Part shown: positions 1 to 10,523 of the stretch, in pieces
Layout of the letters: every line of letters begins with the position of its first letter
How positions within the stretch are numbered: position 1 is the stretch's first letter
Assembly (NCBI RefSeq): GCF_026262505.1
Contig: NC_067203.1
Coordinates: 2,108,001-2,172,000, forward strand
Reading direction: 5' to 3'
From: Trichomonas vaginalis G3
Taxonomy: Eukaryota; Parabasalia; Trichomonadida; Trichomonadidae
DNA length: 64,000 bases
Position numbers and translations under genes: made by a program
The notes under the pieces: model-generated
Told to the model about the DNA's origin: nothing
What the model saw: only the letters and a program-made list of their open reading frames with translations
Databases searched by the model: none

Positions 1-2525
1 TAAATGTTAAAATTGATTGAATGTCATCAATGATAAAATTAAATCTATCTATTAGATACCATAGATAATAAGAAGAAAATGGTTGATATTGGTTGTGTGT
101 TGATGCTAACTGAGTTAATTTTCTCTGTTTCTGGTCAACTGGTAGATTGTTTGATTTCATGTAATTATACATAAAACTACCAATTGTTTTTTCATCTGTG
201 ATAATATCTAAGTTTCTTATTATCGGTAAAAAGTTTATGTAATCATTAATGTATTTTTCATCAATGTGACCCTTTACTTCAGCCACGAATAAAGTATTTT
301 TCTTTCTAATAATTCCCAGTGCTTTTGCTTTCTTTGTTGCTGTATCACAAATGATAACTCCATTCAATCTTCCCGGCATATACATTTTATGGTCAGTATA
401 TTGAATGAAATCATGAGGATTAGATGAAAATGATGAAGGATATAATGAATTAAAGTCAACACCAACGAAATGAGTCATGATGTTGGTGGTGTCCTCATTT
501 GATACAGTTTTAGTTTCTGGATTATATGAAAGTTTATTAATGTGCGTGATTCCTTTAAGATTTACTCTATGTTGAACATTTGATAACCACCAGTAATTCC
601 ATTACGGAGGATGTGATAAGCTTCAACTGAATCTAAAGTCATTGGTAAATTATTTTTTAATGCGTAATTTCTTAAATTGATTCTTAAACGTTGAACATCT
701 TCATCTTTGTTTGATTTCACAACATTGCAATAACAACACATTAACTGACAATTTTCTTTAGTATGTGGTTTTTCATTATCTATTCTATCTAATGTTGGTT
801 TATTAGCATATGTAAACGCTTTACCACACATTTTGCATTTAGATGAAAGGATTAAATCGTGATAGTATTGAAAATCATCCATTGAAACATTATTTTTAGT
901 ATCCCTTTCTGCTTTTTCATCTTGTTTCTTATATGCTTCAATTTTATATTTCCAATACTTTTTCGTTAATTCAAAACTTGATTCTATCTCTTCCTCAGGA
1001 TATTTTTCATTAGGATTAAAGTCTTTATATGCTAAAGCGTAACGAATCATTGAAGCATTCGATGATAAAGAAAGATTATGAAGCATATCAATTTTATAAA
1101 CAAATGTTTCTTCAATAATTTTATCGATTGGGTCAATCATAATTTCAACATCTTTATTGCAATAATGAATAAAATATTCTAATCTATTCTTAAAATTTTT
1201 AGCATCATTGAGATATATTTGATAATCACTATCTGATATAGTTTCTTGGTTAATGCTGAATAAAATGAATCTTTCGTGAATGGTTCCACTTTATATAATT
1301 CTTCTTCGTAATTCTCCCATGTGATAAATTGATAAGGGAAAAAGGATTTAACACGTGTTTTATTGTTTCCGAAATCTTGAGTGAATTGGTCCAATGTTCC
1401 ACCCGCTATATAATTTCTGATGTCAATAAATCTCAATTCATATGGAATGTTTGTTTTCTTTACAATGACTTGCTTAAATTGTGAAGAAGAACCCAGCATT
1501 GATTTTATTTTCCATTTTGCAGTGTTTAAATCACGAAGAATTAAATTTAAATCAAACTTTCCCGAATTAAAACCTATGATATTCACTTTATTGAATTCCT
1601 CATCTAGAAGTTCTTTAAATGCTTCCTTCTGTTTCTCATTTAATGTCGTTTGCGGCTTCAATAATTCATCGTATTGTTCAATATTTGATTTAGCAACTAA
1701 TGAACAGGTTGAAAATAAAAATTCAATCCAGTCAGAAATAAAAGAATCACTTGAAGTTAAGCAAAAATTCCTCGTATATGTTTTATCGTTTAATTTAACC
1801 GTTGATGATACCATGAATGGTTTTAAGTAAGCATTCAAAGTTGCACACTCAGAAAGTTGTAATTCTTCTTTAGTCTCTAATGTTTCAAAGTCAAAAGTAA
1901 TATAATATCTTGTTGGTTTATAATATTTCTGCAAATTATGAGCTAATAACCACTGATATATCTTCTGTTTCGTAATATGTGGTGCATATGGTTGCTGTGT
2001 CTTTTGCAACTGAACGTCTTGAATTAATCTACCATTATTTTCTTTACATTTCTCACAATGTTTTAAAAATCTTCTTTGGTTTTTCCTTTCTGGGTCATCA
2101 CGGATAGAATAAACTTCTTCTTTACAATATGGACAAACTTTATAGCCGGTGAATGCTTCAACGTCTGTTATTCTGTCAGCGTGAAGTTTTCCATTTGGAC
2201 TCTGTGTTAATAAAATATTTACTGTTTCAAATTCTGGATCTATCATTATTGATTCCACTAATGGAAAGTCTACCTTGTTAATGTCTACGTCTTCCGGTTG
2301 AGGATCACAATAATAGAAATCAATATTAACGTTTAACATTCTCGCCAATCTCTCACTTTCTGATGTAATGTCAAACCCTTCATAGGCATCTATTGCTTCA
2401 TTTAAATAGCTTCTACGAGTTTTAGGATTAACACCATCAGGAATGTTATAGAAGCGTTTAAATAACCTTCTACCTTCTGCTCTAATTTGATTATCATTCA
2501 TTTTAGCTGTTCCGTTTTTGTTCAT
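1..2525 (-). pseudogene. polB: Protein-primed-type DNA polymerase B, partial, broken (Polinton A)
   Basis: Family B polymerase that would replicate the element DNA. Reading on the minus strand from 2525, a zinc-finger-like segment (CPYCKEEV ... CEKC) comes first, then an exonuclease site with DFETLE, a second exonuclease motif (GFNSGKFDLN), an HNH-like module at 562-1140, and the palm motif VDFNSLYPS near 440-460. The gene continues beyond the left edge, so the remaining palm motifs are not seen. Its start at 2525 follows a T-rich leader ending in TTCTTACATAAATG. As a Polinton gene it is treated as a fossil; the frame is broken in a couple of places. The separate upstream reading frame at 2603-3679 is probably its N-terminal partner or extension. 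Confidence 0.8.
562..1140 (-). other. HNH-endonuclease-like module lying inside the polymerase B region
   Basis: About 190 codons contain a four-cysteine HNH signature: CKMCGK, then LDRIDN, then CCYCN, followed by a basic helix-rich tail ending in GITGG. It lies between the exonuclease part and the palm part of the Polinton A polymerase and on the same strand. The sequences just before the palm motif continue naturally from this module, so it looks like an internal domain rather than an unrelated insertion. The polymerase of Polinton B shows no such segment at the matching place. Function as a nuclease is inference from the motif only. Confidence 0.6.
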
Positions 2526-2602
2526 TTATGTAAGAACAAAAAATTAAAAAATAAATAAAAATAAAGTTTATTTTTAAAGTCCGAGACTCAGAGAGTCCAG
2601 GG

Positions 2603-3679
2603 CTAAAGCCCATAAAATGAATTAAGAACACATAAATTTTTATCATCTGTAACGTGACGGATACATTTTAATTTACTCAAGAATGTGTACCCTGATACAT
2701 TAAATCTAATTCCTGTCTTATTTAATTTCACAACTTTGAAAAGGAATGTATGAATAGCTATAAAATGATGAGAAGATGTTTTATGGGTTGCTTCCATTTT
2801 TTCTGAAATAAATGAATAAATATAATGCTTATATGTTTTCATATCTTTTATGTTCTTAATAACGAATGGTATAGACTTTTCAACTTCGTCTTCCTTCGGT
2901 GCTGTTCTTTCATATGAAACATTATTGGTATCTTCAACAATGAAACCACAATCACATAAAATTTTATATGTACCAATTGTTTCTTTTGATATTTTATCTA
3001 ATAAATCAAAAACTTTATCAACACCTGTGCATTTATTTAAATAATAATTTGTGTAAATATCGTGATCTTCTTTCTTAATCGTATTAGTTGCATATGTCAC
3101 GTTTTTAAGAGCTTTTTTGAATTTCTCAGAATCAAGCGGGGGTGAAAGTAAGATACAAGGGTATTCTTCATTATCAATAAATTGTAACTTATGTTTACGA
3201 ATAAATTTAGTACCTTCTTCTGAAAGTGTTTCGTCTATTTCACCATCTAATAAATTTTGTGTTGATTCTGAGACATAATTTTTATATCTTTCTTCATGAG
3301 ATTTCTGAACTTCTGATTCTGAAGCTGGGATATTCATTAAATCCTCTACTTCATTTTCATTATATTTTTCAACTTCTCTTAATTCCTTAATTCTTTCATC
3401 TATTTCATCTCTTATTTTTTCCAGTCTTTCAATTTCATCATATTCATCATCTTTAATTCGTTCTTCATAATATTCAGGGAAAACATCAGGTTCTTTAGGT
3501 TTTTCTTTTTCAGATGTAGGATATAAGAAATTTAAAACATCATCTTTATTCATTTTTCCATCATAACCAAACTCATTTAAAAACTCGGCAAATTTTTGAC
3601 AATTTCTTAAATAATATTTATTAACTTCATAACTCGCCTCCTCTAATATATCCTTTATTTCCTCGTTTGTGAATCCCAA
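2603..3679 (-). pseudogene. Polymerase-associated N-terminal protein (Polinton A), charged
   Basis: A 358-codon minus-strand frame upstream of the polymerase. Its first 50 residues (EIKDILEEASYEVNKYY...) resemble the start of the polymerase region of Polinton B at 22865 (EIKQLLTEANIDVAKHY...), which suggests homologous N-terminal regions, perhaps a terminal-protein-like domain. A long acidic and basic coiled-coil stretch follows, and the end (DDKNLCVLNSF) matches the start of a cysteine-containing domain seen in the other polymerase (EDNCFVYACIQ). No in-frame ATG begins the frame, so it is probably part of a broken gene. The stop codon lies inside a small GGGCTTTAGCCC palindrome. Confidence 0.55.
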
Positions 3680-4261
3680 TTTTTAACGTCGTTAGTTTTG
3701 ACGCTCATTTCATACAAAATAAAAAATAAATTATTCAAAAATGTAAGACATGAATTTTTAAAGTTTATTTTTTTTATTTTTTTTATTTTTTTATTTCATT
3801 ATGTATGGGTTTAGTGAAAATTTCTTACGATTCTGAAAATTTTTAAATCTTGATTTATTCAAAAACGTAAGAATAAAAACCGTAAAAATCATACATTTTT
3901 TACTTCATATGTAAAAAAAAATGATACAAAATCGCTCAAAAATGTATGAATTCTTACGTTTACAAAAAAAGTCACAAAACCCTTCAACATATACTACTAT
4001 GGTAGTTTGATTTTCAGATCTACATTTTAAAAACCTCTTTATTATCTTGAGTTATACTTTTATTATATAATACCTGAGTTCATAACTGAAAACTCTTAAT
4101 TAGAGTACAATATTCAACTTAATCATAACAAGATTTGTTGAATTTCAAATTTGATTTATATCTTCCATCACTTAAAACTCTCACAGCTTACAATATAAGC
4201 TAAAAAGTATATTTTCATAGTAATAAAATTAATTATTAAATTTTTTACTTTTTCCTTTCCA
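3680..4261. other. Gene-free stretch next to Polinton A
   Basis: AT-rich DNA with no supported gene. It holds repeated short strings of the form TCAAAAATGTAAGA and CAAAAACGTAAGAA near 3735, 3860 and 3930, T-runs, and an AT-rich run into the polypurine repeat. The recurring strings could belong to the terminal repeat of Polinton A, but I cannot compare it with the other end. Confidence 0.4.
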
Positions 4262-4530
4262 AAACTAGAAAAAAAGGAAGGGAAAAGGGAAAAAGAAGAA
4301 AGAAAAGAGAAAGAGAAAAAAAAGAAGAGAAAAGAAGAAAAAATAATAATGAGCATATTATATAATTGTGGTCATAGGCCGAGTGGCGTGGAAAGGATGT
4401 CGCCCTTCGGGCTCCACCCTTTCCACGCCACGAGGCCCGATTTTTGGCCACTTTTTTGATTTTGGCCGCGTGCCAGCTCCTGGCAGGCGGCCCGCAAAAT
4501 TGTGCCAGTTTGTACAACCCTATATCGATA
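4262..4530 (+). repeat. Composite polypurine tract plus GC-hairpin repeat, copy 1
   Basis: A ~90 bp purine-only tract is followed by AT-rich GCATATTATATAATT, then a GC-rich inverted repeat (GTGGCGTGGAAAGG pairing with CCTTTCCACGCCAC around an inner GCCCTTCGGGC hairpin), a GCCCGATTTTTGGCC segment, and a tail TTTGTACAACCCTATATCGA. A second copy with the same order of parts but a different hairpin lies at 32700-32925. The two are clearly one repeat family with a rapidly changing stem. It abuts the ankyrin pseudogene. It contains no protein-coding signal; open frames across it are by-products of the purine bias. Confidence 0.7.
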
Positions 4531-5135
4531 CAAAAGATGAAAATAAGACTACTGCTCTTCATAAAGCATCATTTTTGATAATAAAGAAACGACTGAAGTT
4601 CTTATTTTACATGTTGCAAATATCAATGAAAAAAATGACAGTGGAAAAACTTCTCTTCATTATGCCATCTTGAAGAAAAGAAAAGAAACCGCTGAACTTC
4701 TTGTATTACATGGCGTAAATATCTATGAAAAAGATAAATATGGAAGATAAGCTATTCATTATGCAACAAATAAAAATAACGAAGAAATGGTCGAACTTCT
4801 TCTTTCACATGATGCAAATATCCATGACAAAGATGAAGGTGAACAAACCACTCTTCATCATATAGAATTTCTTCTTTCACGTGATGCGATAATTAATGAA
4901 AAAAAATAGGGAAAAACTGCTCTCCACGAGGCAGTGGATAATAATAGTAAGGCAACAGCAGAATTTCTTACATCACATGGTGCAAATATCAACAAAAAAG
5001 ATAATTATATAAGAACAGCTATTCATTGTGCATGTTATCAATGATAAATATCAAAACGGAAGAAATTCTCTTAATATTTCAGCGACAAAAAATATTAAAG
5101 AAAATCGGAAATTCTTCCTTTACATGGTATTATTT
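4528..5135 (+). pseudogene. Ankyrin-repeat host pseudogene
   Basis: About six degenerate ankyrin repeats can be read in shifting frames, for example KTTALHKA, GKTSLHYAILKKRKE, AELLVLHGVNIYEKDK, VELLLSHDANIHDKD, GKTALHEAVDNNSKA, AEFLTSHGANINKKDN. This matches the trichomonad ankyrin consensus (LLLSHGANINEKD.GKTALHxA). At least one frameshift after the first repeat and several in-frame stops (for example after DKYGR and after INEKK) show it is dead. There is no start: the 5' part is replaced by the composite repeat at 4262-4530, which may have cut the gene. Confidence 0.8.
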
Positions 5136-5382
5136 CTTGAGTTTGCTTAGATTTACTGTCAGCAACTTGCCATCTTTCTTAATATTGAGGTAATTAGACT
5201 CATTCAATGAATTTAAGATGTACTACAATTATCTAAAATCTATTCTTGGACACAAACTTATTTTATATAGTAAAGTATTCATATTAATTGTATGGAATGA
5301 AGAAAAAAACTTTTGAATTGCATAATTATTAATTTATTACTTAAATATATATATAAACAAACAACTTTCATACTAGTATTCA

Positions 5383-5925
5383 TTATCTATTATCACGATG
5401 CTCAATTTCGGAATGCTTAATGTGCATAATTTTGATACCAGCTAATAAGTCTTCAAGTTGTGGACTACAGAGATTATTTGTTAATTGGTATTGAATGTCT
5501 TCTAAGTCTTTGAATTTCAATTCCATCAGCTTTCTCTTTGCTTCAGAATTACTAATTTGTTTAACGTAATCATGACTTTTAGCGAAATCTTTTGCACTTA
5601 TTGCTGGTTCTGTATGCTCCTGTTTAGGCACATGTGGCTCAAAAACTTGTAACTGCTTTTCAGTTTGTTCTTTTCCGCCCCATTTTACACGTATTGTCTG
5701 TCCTTTATAAACTGTACCATTCAATTCATCAATTGCTTTTTGTGCATCATCGTGATTTGCAAATTGGACTATTCCGCACCCTTTTGATTTAAATGATCCT
5801 TTCCTGGTAAAAATTTTAGCAGCAATCACCTTGCCAAATCTCATAAACTTAACTCTTAAATCTATGTCTTGGTCTTCTAATGGATAATTGCCTACAAAAA
5901 GGCAGGTTTCGGATTCTTCACCCAT
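5383..5925 (-). CDS. RRM-domain RNA-binding protein
   Basis: A 180-residue host protein with one RNA-recognition motif at about residues 7-83. RNP2 is CLFVGN (8-13) and RNP1 is KGCGIVQF (48-55), with the usual conserved helix DDAQKAIDELNG. The remaining 95 residues are charged and lack a second clear domain; they include a helical stretch KRKLMELKFKDLEDIQYQL. The ATG at 5925 is the first in frame. It stands alone, with an ankyrin pseudogene downstream and a long gene-free region upstream. The likely role is RNA binding in splicing, stability or translation, but the sequence does not say which. Just upstream of the start lies a G-rich block (GGGGGTGCCACC on the coding strand). Confidence 0.85.
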   Translation of the reverse strand: MGEESETCLFVGNYPLEDQDIDLRVKFMRFGKVIAAKIFTRKGSFKSKGCGIVQFANHDDAQKAIDELNGTVYKGQTIRVKWGGKEQTEKQLQVFEPHVPKQEHTEPAISAKDFAKSHDYVKQISNSEAKRKLMELKFKDLEDIQYQLTNNLCSPQLEDLLAGIKIMHIKHSEIEHRDNR

Positions 5926-7722
5926 TTTTTAAATAAAGGGGGTAATGGTGGCACCCCCAATCTTTTAATATCTCTCCTAGAGAAATTTGATCTCAGTGAT
6001 GGCCTTAAACCACCTTTAGATAATAAGTTTTAGAGTTGGCCAAGTTCAGATATTGCTATAAATTTGATTTCAATATTTTGTAGCTTTTGGAGAAGAAAGG
6101 TAGAATTTCAACAATATGTATTCCCCGTTAATGATAAATTGATTATAAAAATTTCGGATAATTCATAGCTGAGAATGAAAGGTCGTAATTTTACATTTGA
6201 AATAATTTTAATGCAGATCATAACGTGCCTAACATTGGAAATCAATATATTATGAATCTGCTATAAGTGTTGCAATGATGCTAAATAAAAAGAAGAATTA
6301 TTTATTCAATTTACAGAAAAATTGAATTGAATGTCAAAACAATCAAAATTATATAACGAATGAAAATGCAATAAATAGTTATTATACGAAACTATTGTCT
6401 GTTGATCTGAAATTATTTGAAGGAGGTAGGGCAACGATAGGTCAAAAAAGCTTCTCTGATAGATTTCCTTGCCTTTTGGATATGCTATAATATATAGCCT
6501 AGCATGATAGGATATGATGTCAAAAGTTAGAACATAACTTAGGATCTTGAGAAAAATGAAAAACAAAAATTACATAAAAAAAGAAAGATTTTATCTAATT
6601 TGTTTTTTTGGACCGAATAAGTAATTTTATTGAATTTCAATACGACACATAGATTTTATTATTAGTAATAAATATAATGGTTTACTATTAACAAGGAACC
6701 TAAACTAATGAAAATTTGATTTCAAATATTGTATATGATTATCATAGATTACCAGAATATATTGCTATTTATGAGGATATAATATTGATTATTAGTAAAA
6801 TCGTATAAATTTAATAAATATACCATGAAATATTGAATGAATTTCTTGATTCATAGGGGTAAACGCGCTTTTATATGATTTAGACAGAGAATTTATGAGA
6901 TGTAAATAACACAATAAAGGTTTATATTGAATATTTTTCTAAAAATAATCGAAATTATAAAAACAATACATTTATTCATTGAAACTACTTGGACAAATAT
7001 GAAACGAGCATTCAGGCAATACTTTTGAGACTTCAACGCAATCTGATAATTTTTATATAACTTCACCTCTTATGCTTAGAGTGGAGGTATTGAGATCGTA
7101 TAAGTATAGATGAGCTCACATTCAGATATGATGTGTGAACTTCTGTTTTCACTGCAATTTTGAATCAGAATAAACTCAAAACAAGAATAAAATGAATACT
7201 CACTCTCTAAATGTGTTCGAGATTTAAAGTTGTATGAATAAACGATTCATCTTTCGAAGCTCCCATTTAATGAGAGATTCGAAAGATGAATGTATTCATG
7301 TAGATGAAATACTATATATGACCATGTGTGATACTAAAGATATCAAATGTTCATTTTTAAGTGCAATAGAAGGGTTATCTCTCGTAAAATCTCAATTTAA
7401 GGAAGATTTAGAAAGAACTCCTTTCCTAAGTAGATAGTGTGTGGTTTCTGTCTTTTGGTTGATCAGGAACTATGAAATTAAGTCGGACAGAAAGAAGTTC
7501 TTTCCAAAACAGACTCCAAATGAGTTGTTCGAAAAGAACTTCCTCTGTATATGGATAATTGTAGTTACCGCACTGAAGTATGTGATTGTGATGATGGAGT
7601 TCTCGATAAATCTAAAATCGGATTAAGATTAATTGAAAACTCAAGTAATTCTTTGAAATCTTGTGTTGTTGGCACTATAATAACCAAGAATGAGAATATT
7701 ATGTTGAATGATGAGTACGTGT
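5926..7722. other. Gene-free host stretch
   Basis: No convincing gene. Between 7234 and 7763 three short overlapping open frames (67, 61 and 70 codons) might be remains of a gene but match nothing I know. A perfect 14-bp inverted repeat, ATTCATCTTTCGAA with TTCGAAAGATGAAT, lies at about 7242-7291 within the first of them. The rest is AT-rich and without notable structure. Confidence 0.5.
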
Positions 7723-9062
7723 GCTCGGCATTCGCCGAGCGAATTGAGTTTAACGTACTATGAAAAGTGACAAATTTGGGCTTTTTTTCCTAGGGTTATG
7801 ATCTCTTCCTTTCTGCTCAATACGACAGAAATGAAAGAATGAATTTGTACTCCCTAATTGATTACTACAATCTGTATCTATCTTTAACATAGAATTAGCT
7901 GCATTGTGATTTATACTCCAGAATTATTCAATTTAAGATCAACCTCGTAAATTTTAATCATATTGCACCAATATTCCTACGTTGAGATAAGAACATGATT
8001 ATACATACCAAAGCCCCATATTAAAAATCAAAATTTAGCACCTCCATTATGCAACCACATTATTCGTCGCAAATAAGTATATTTACGCATATTATGATGC
8101 ATATTCACACAACTCGTATACATGAAAAGTTATTAAAATCAGACAAAATTATTGCAATAAGGAAAAAAAAAACAACTTTATTATATATGTTAGTAATGAA
8201 TTACAAATATTTCTACAAAGAATGCTCAATACTTCATATAATCTTCGAATATTTCTTATTACAAGTTAATACATTTTGACATTTAGTTCCATATATGGCA
8301 GTCCCAACGGGAACCGCGGTAATTTACCGAGGTTTCCGCACACCGGTTCCTTTTTTTAGGAATTTTTTAGATTAAAAAATATGCTTTGTAAATCATTTTT
8401 TGTAAATCGGCAAAAATTTGGAAATATTCTGACGACAATAAATCTGGGAATAGTATTTGAAATACGAGAACAACCTATTTAAAAGTGTTTCGCTCGATTT
8501 TGTATAATTTCAAATTTTCGCATATAGCTTTCCGTGAATTACCGTGATTTTACCGCCACATCAATAGTTTACGACACTTTCCCCGTAAATTGAGTAGTTT
8601 ACTGCACTTTTTCCGTAAAATTGAGTTACGGGAATCCGTAAGAATACCGTACCTCACTTCTAGTTGAAAATAGCATTAGTATATAATAAATAGATATATT
8701 ATTCATATTTTTGATTTTGAATTACGGAAAAAGTGAGTTCAGAACTTCCAATTATTATTTGATTAATTATGTTAAAAATACTATAAGGAATTAAAATACA
8801 TAATGTTGAAATTTGAATTACGGAAAAAGTGAGGGTGAAAGTGAAGTGAAAAAGTAAGATATTTTTTGTTGAAATAATCATAGTTGTACAATTTTGAAAC
8901 TATATGTAAAGCTATAAATTGAATAAATTCAAAAACAAAAATTGTTTATTCTTATTAATAAATTTATATTAATCAATATTTGAACAACCCGTAATTAAAA
9001 TTGAATTCCTCTTAAAATTTAATCCATACGTTAATTTTTAATTTGCTCGGCGAATGCCGAGC
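7723..9062. mobile_element. Non-autonomous element with palindromic inverted ends
   Basis: The sequence GCTCGGCATTCGCCGAGC (an almost perfect hairpin) at 7723-7740 recurs inverted at 9045-9062, and the similarity continues inward for ~20 bp (AATT..GTTTAACGTA against AATT..AATTAACGTA). The two ends therefore form inverted repeats of about 40 bp around 1.34 kb without a gene. Inside are a hairpin at about 8308-8338 (GGGAACCGCGGTAA with TTTACCGAGGTTTCC) and several copies of AATTACGGAAAAAGTGA. I see no target duplication. It resembles a foldback or MITE-like DNA element, but the family is unknown. Confidence 0.5.
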
Positions 9063-9251
9063 TTCCCTACTTCTCTTGTCATTCCTTCAAAAACTCTAAT
9101 CTCATCGCACTTACAAACATCATGATTTGATGTATTGTCGAGAAATCTTAGACTTGTTTGTCATTTGATGATAGCATTTGAAAGTCATCTCGAAAATCGA
9201 TTAACAAGACAATTTCCCAAACATCTACATACAAGTAGATGATGGTAAACC

Positions 9252-9290
9252 CATTAGAGTTGTTTTGCTATGATTCCTCCAATCTTATGA
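9252..9290. repeat. Host hairpin repeat, left arm, split by Polinton B
   Basis: CATTAGAGTTGTTTTGCTATG and the following bases form the left arm of a ~70 bp hairpin. The right arm (ATCATATCAAAACAGCTCTAAT) begins just after the Polinton at 31981. Whole hairpins of the same family occur at 32192-32260 and 32300-32369. The preceding sequence (CTACATACAAGTAGATGATGG) also matches the spacer in front of the 32300 copy. Confidence 0.75.
9286..9290. repeat. Target-site duplication TATGA, left
   Basis: TATGA immediately precedes the first base of Polinton B and recurs at 31981-31985 immediately after its last base. Polintons make 5-6 bp duplications on insertion, so this fits the family. Confidence 0.8.
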
Positions 9291-9359
9291 AGTTAGTATC
9301 CCTATCTTCAGTACTGTGGCACTGCGTTCCACCGTACCCAAGATAACGGTTTGACACTT

Positions 9360-10068
9360 TACAAAACCACTAACGTATATTTTACAACAGAACCATAACA
9401 CCAACTTAACCTTAAATATTCACTAACGACTTCACTAACGAATTCACTACCATCCTCACTAAATAAAAAATAACCTTATTTTATTTATTTTCCAACTTTT
9501 TTATTTCATTGTAAAGGCATGTCTGACTACATTTACTATGACTCTTTCCCAGAACGTTTCCGTGAACTATTCAAAACTCAAGTAAAACTGAGGAACATGC
9601 ATTTTAACAAAGACAGACCCATTGACGATGAAAGAAACCCTGAATATATTACAATCCTATATGACGCAAAGTTCATTGCATACATTCCTTATGGTCGCAG
9701 AGGAACGAAAACTATTTCAACAAAGAACAAAAATTATTTCTGGAGCGATGAAGAAAATTGCCTTATCTACATAAATGCATACTTAAATAAAGCTACATAT
9801 TGTACAAAAGAAGGTTGGACTGGATTTGAGCTCTACATATACGACGACGATGGAAACAGACGTTGTGTATACCCATACGATAATATGTACCATTGTTTTC
9901 ATCAAGCATTAAACGAATACATAGTCAGTAAGGGTCTCATTCCTGTTGAGTAGATATGCTTTATTTTTGTTCTGTCATTTATATAAAAATAAACGTTCTC
10001 ACTAACGACTTCACTAACGTTCTCACTAACGTACACACTAACGTTCACACTAACGTTCTCACTTACAA
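9360..10068. repeat. CACTAACG iterons in the left TIR
   Basis: About eight exact copies of CACTAACG in one orientation form two clusters, near 9368-9455 and 9998-10060, mostly spaced 11-12 bp apart, that is, about one DNA helix turn. The clusters lie on either side of the 144-residue gene. The right TIR carries the same set inverted (CGTTAGTG). The regular spacing suggests protein-binding sites, for example for replication initiation or promoter control; this is inference. Confidence 0.65.
9519..9953 (+). CDS. TIR-encoded 144-residue protein, copy 1 (function unknown)
   Basis: An intact frame within the left terminal repeat, with an identical twin (one residue differs) at 31318-31752 in the right repeat. 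It is rich in aromatic residues and begins MSDYIYYDSFPERFRELF. I see no known domain, signal peptide or membrane segment; it looks like a compact globular protein (IPYGRRGTKTIS ... WTGFELYIYDDDG). The start follows a T-rich leader and TTGTAAAGGC, similar to the early-type leaders of the internal regulatory genes. Because it is duplicated in the ends, dosage or a terminal function such as replication or host control may matter, but this is a guess. Confidence 0.75.
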   Translation: MSDYIYYDSFPERFRELFKTQVKLRNMHFNKDRPIDDERNPEYITILYDAKFIAYIPYGRRGTKTISTKNKNYFWSDEENCLIYINAYLNKATYCTKEGWTGFELYIYDDDGNRRCVYPYDNMYHCFHQALNEYIVSKGLIPVE

Positions 10069-10379
10069 AAGTATTGCAACTCCTCCCATTGCTGTGCTTC
10101 ACATAACAGCTCATAATCTTCTGACTCACTTTCTTCTTCATATAGGTCAAAATCACTGTCAAAATAAATGTTAGTAAGTTTTGACAAAGCTAATGAAACA
10201 CGCTTACCGTTTGTATCATATGCTTGTATAAACTTTCCATTATGTTTACTATCATAAACGCTCAAACTAACTTTACCCTTTCTCCCTCGTATCTGATAGA
10301 ATGTATTTTCACGAGCAACGAAGAACAAATTCTTGAACTCATGACCGTTGTAGTTTGTTATCTCAATAGTTTTCGTCAT
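10059..10379 (-). CDS. TIR-encoded 106-residue acidic protein, copy 1
   Basis: An intact minus-strand frame in the left terminal repeat, identical to 30892-31212 in the right repeat. The first ~75 residues are predicted to be beta-rich (MTKTIEITNYNGHEFKNLFF ... YQIRGRKGKVSLSVYD) and the last ~30 are strongly acidic (DSDFDLYEEESESEDYEL). I recognise no family. The start has the context TTTTATATAAATG after a T-rich run. It points inward and is convergent with the 144-residue gene. A small acidic DNA-mimic or regulator is conceivable, but nothing in the sequence proves this. Confidence 0.7.
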   Translation of the reverse strand: MTKTIEITNYNGHEFKNLFFVARENTFYQIRGRKGKVSLSVYDSKHNGKFIQAYDTNGKRVSLALSKLTNIYFDSDFDLYEEESESEDYELLCEAQQWEELQYFCK

Positions 10380-10468
10380 TTATATAAAATAAAATAAAAA
10401 ATAAACTTAAAAAATTAATGATATCACCACCCTCACGCGTATGAAAACATAGCACAAAAATAAATTTA

Positions 10469-10514
10469 GGTGAAGTGGTGAGATCTCACCTCTTTTTTCA
10501 CCTCTTTTTTCACC
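10469..10514. promoter_or_regulatory. GGTGAGATCTCACC palindrome block
   Basis: GGTGAAGTGGTGAGATCTCACC followed by repeats of TTTTTTCACCTC. The core GGTGAGATCTCACC is a perfect 14-bp palindrome. Related blocks recur at about ten places in Polintons B and C, always between genes. It may be a terminator, a 3' processing hairpin or an operator. Confidence 0.55.
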
Positions 10515-10523
10515 CTGTTGAAT

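Larger units (their letters stand above)
1..3990 (-). mobile_element. Polinton/Maverick fragment A (enters from the left edge)
   Basis: Minus-strand genes related to Polinton DNA polymerase B occupy this stretch and run off the left edge of the window. The polymerase is a different lineage from that in the 9.3-32 kb element: the exonuclease and palm sequences differ and it carries an HNH-like module. The element looks broken, with at least two or three breaks in the part seen. I could not find a convincing terminal inverted repeat, so the right boundary near 3990 is a guess based on where element-like sequence stops. Its age cannot be judged without the other end. Confidence 0.7.

Noticed and set aside
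4168-4673. Open frames through the polypurine tract and GC hairpin
   Set aside because: The phenylalanine/serine-rich and arginine-rich translations come from purine bias and the hairpin; no start context or homology.
7234-7763. Three adjacent short frames as a possible host gene
   Set aside because: No homology is recognised and no shared reading direction logic is visible; kept only as a note in the gene-free stretch.
9902-10174. Open frames of 86 and 72 codons across the TIR iterons (and their mirror at 31097-31369)
   Set aside because: They are translations of the CACTAACG array in both directions and overlap the real TIR genes; the protein repeats simply mirror the DNA repeat.
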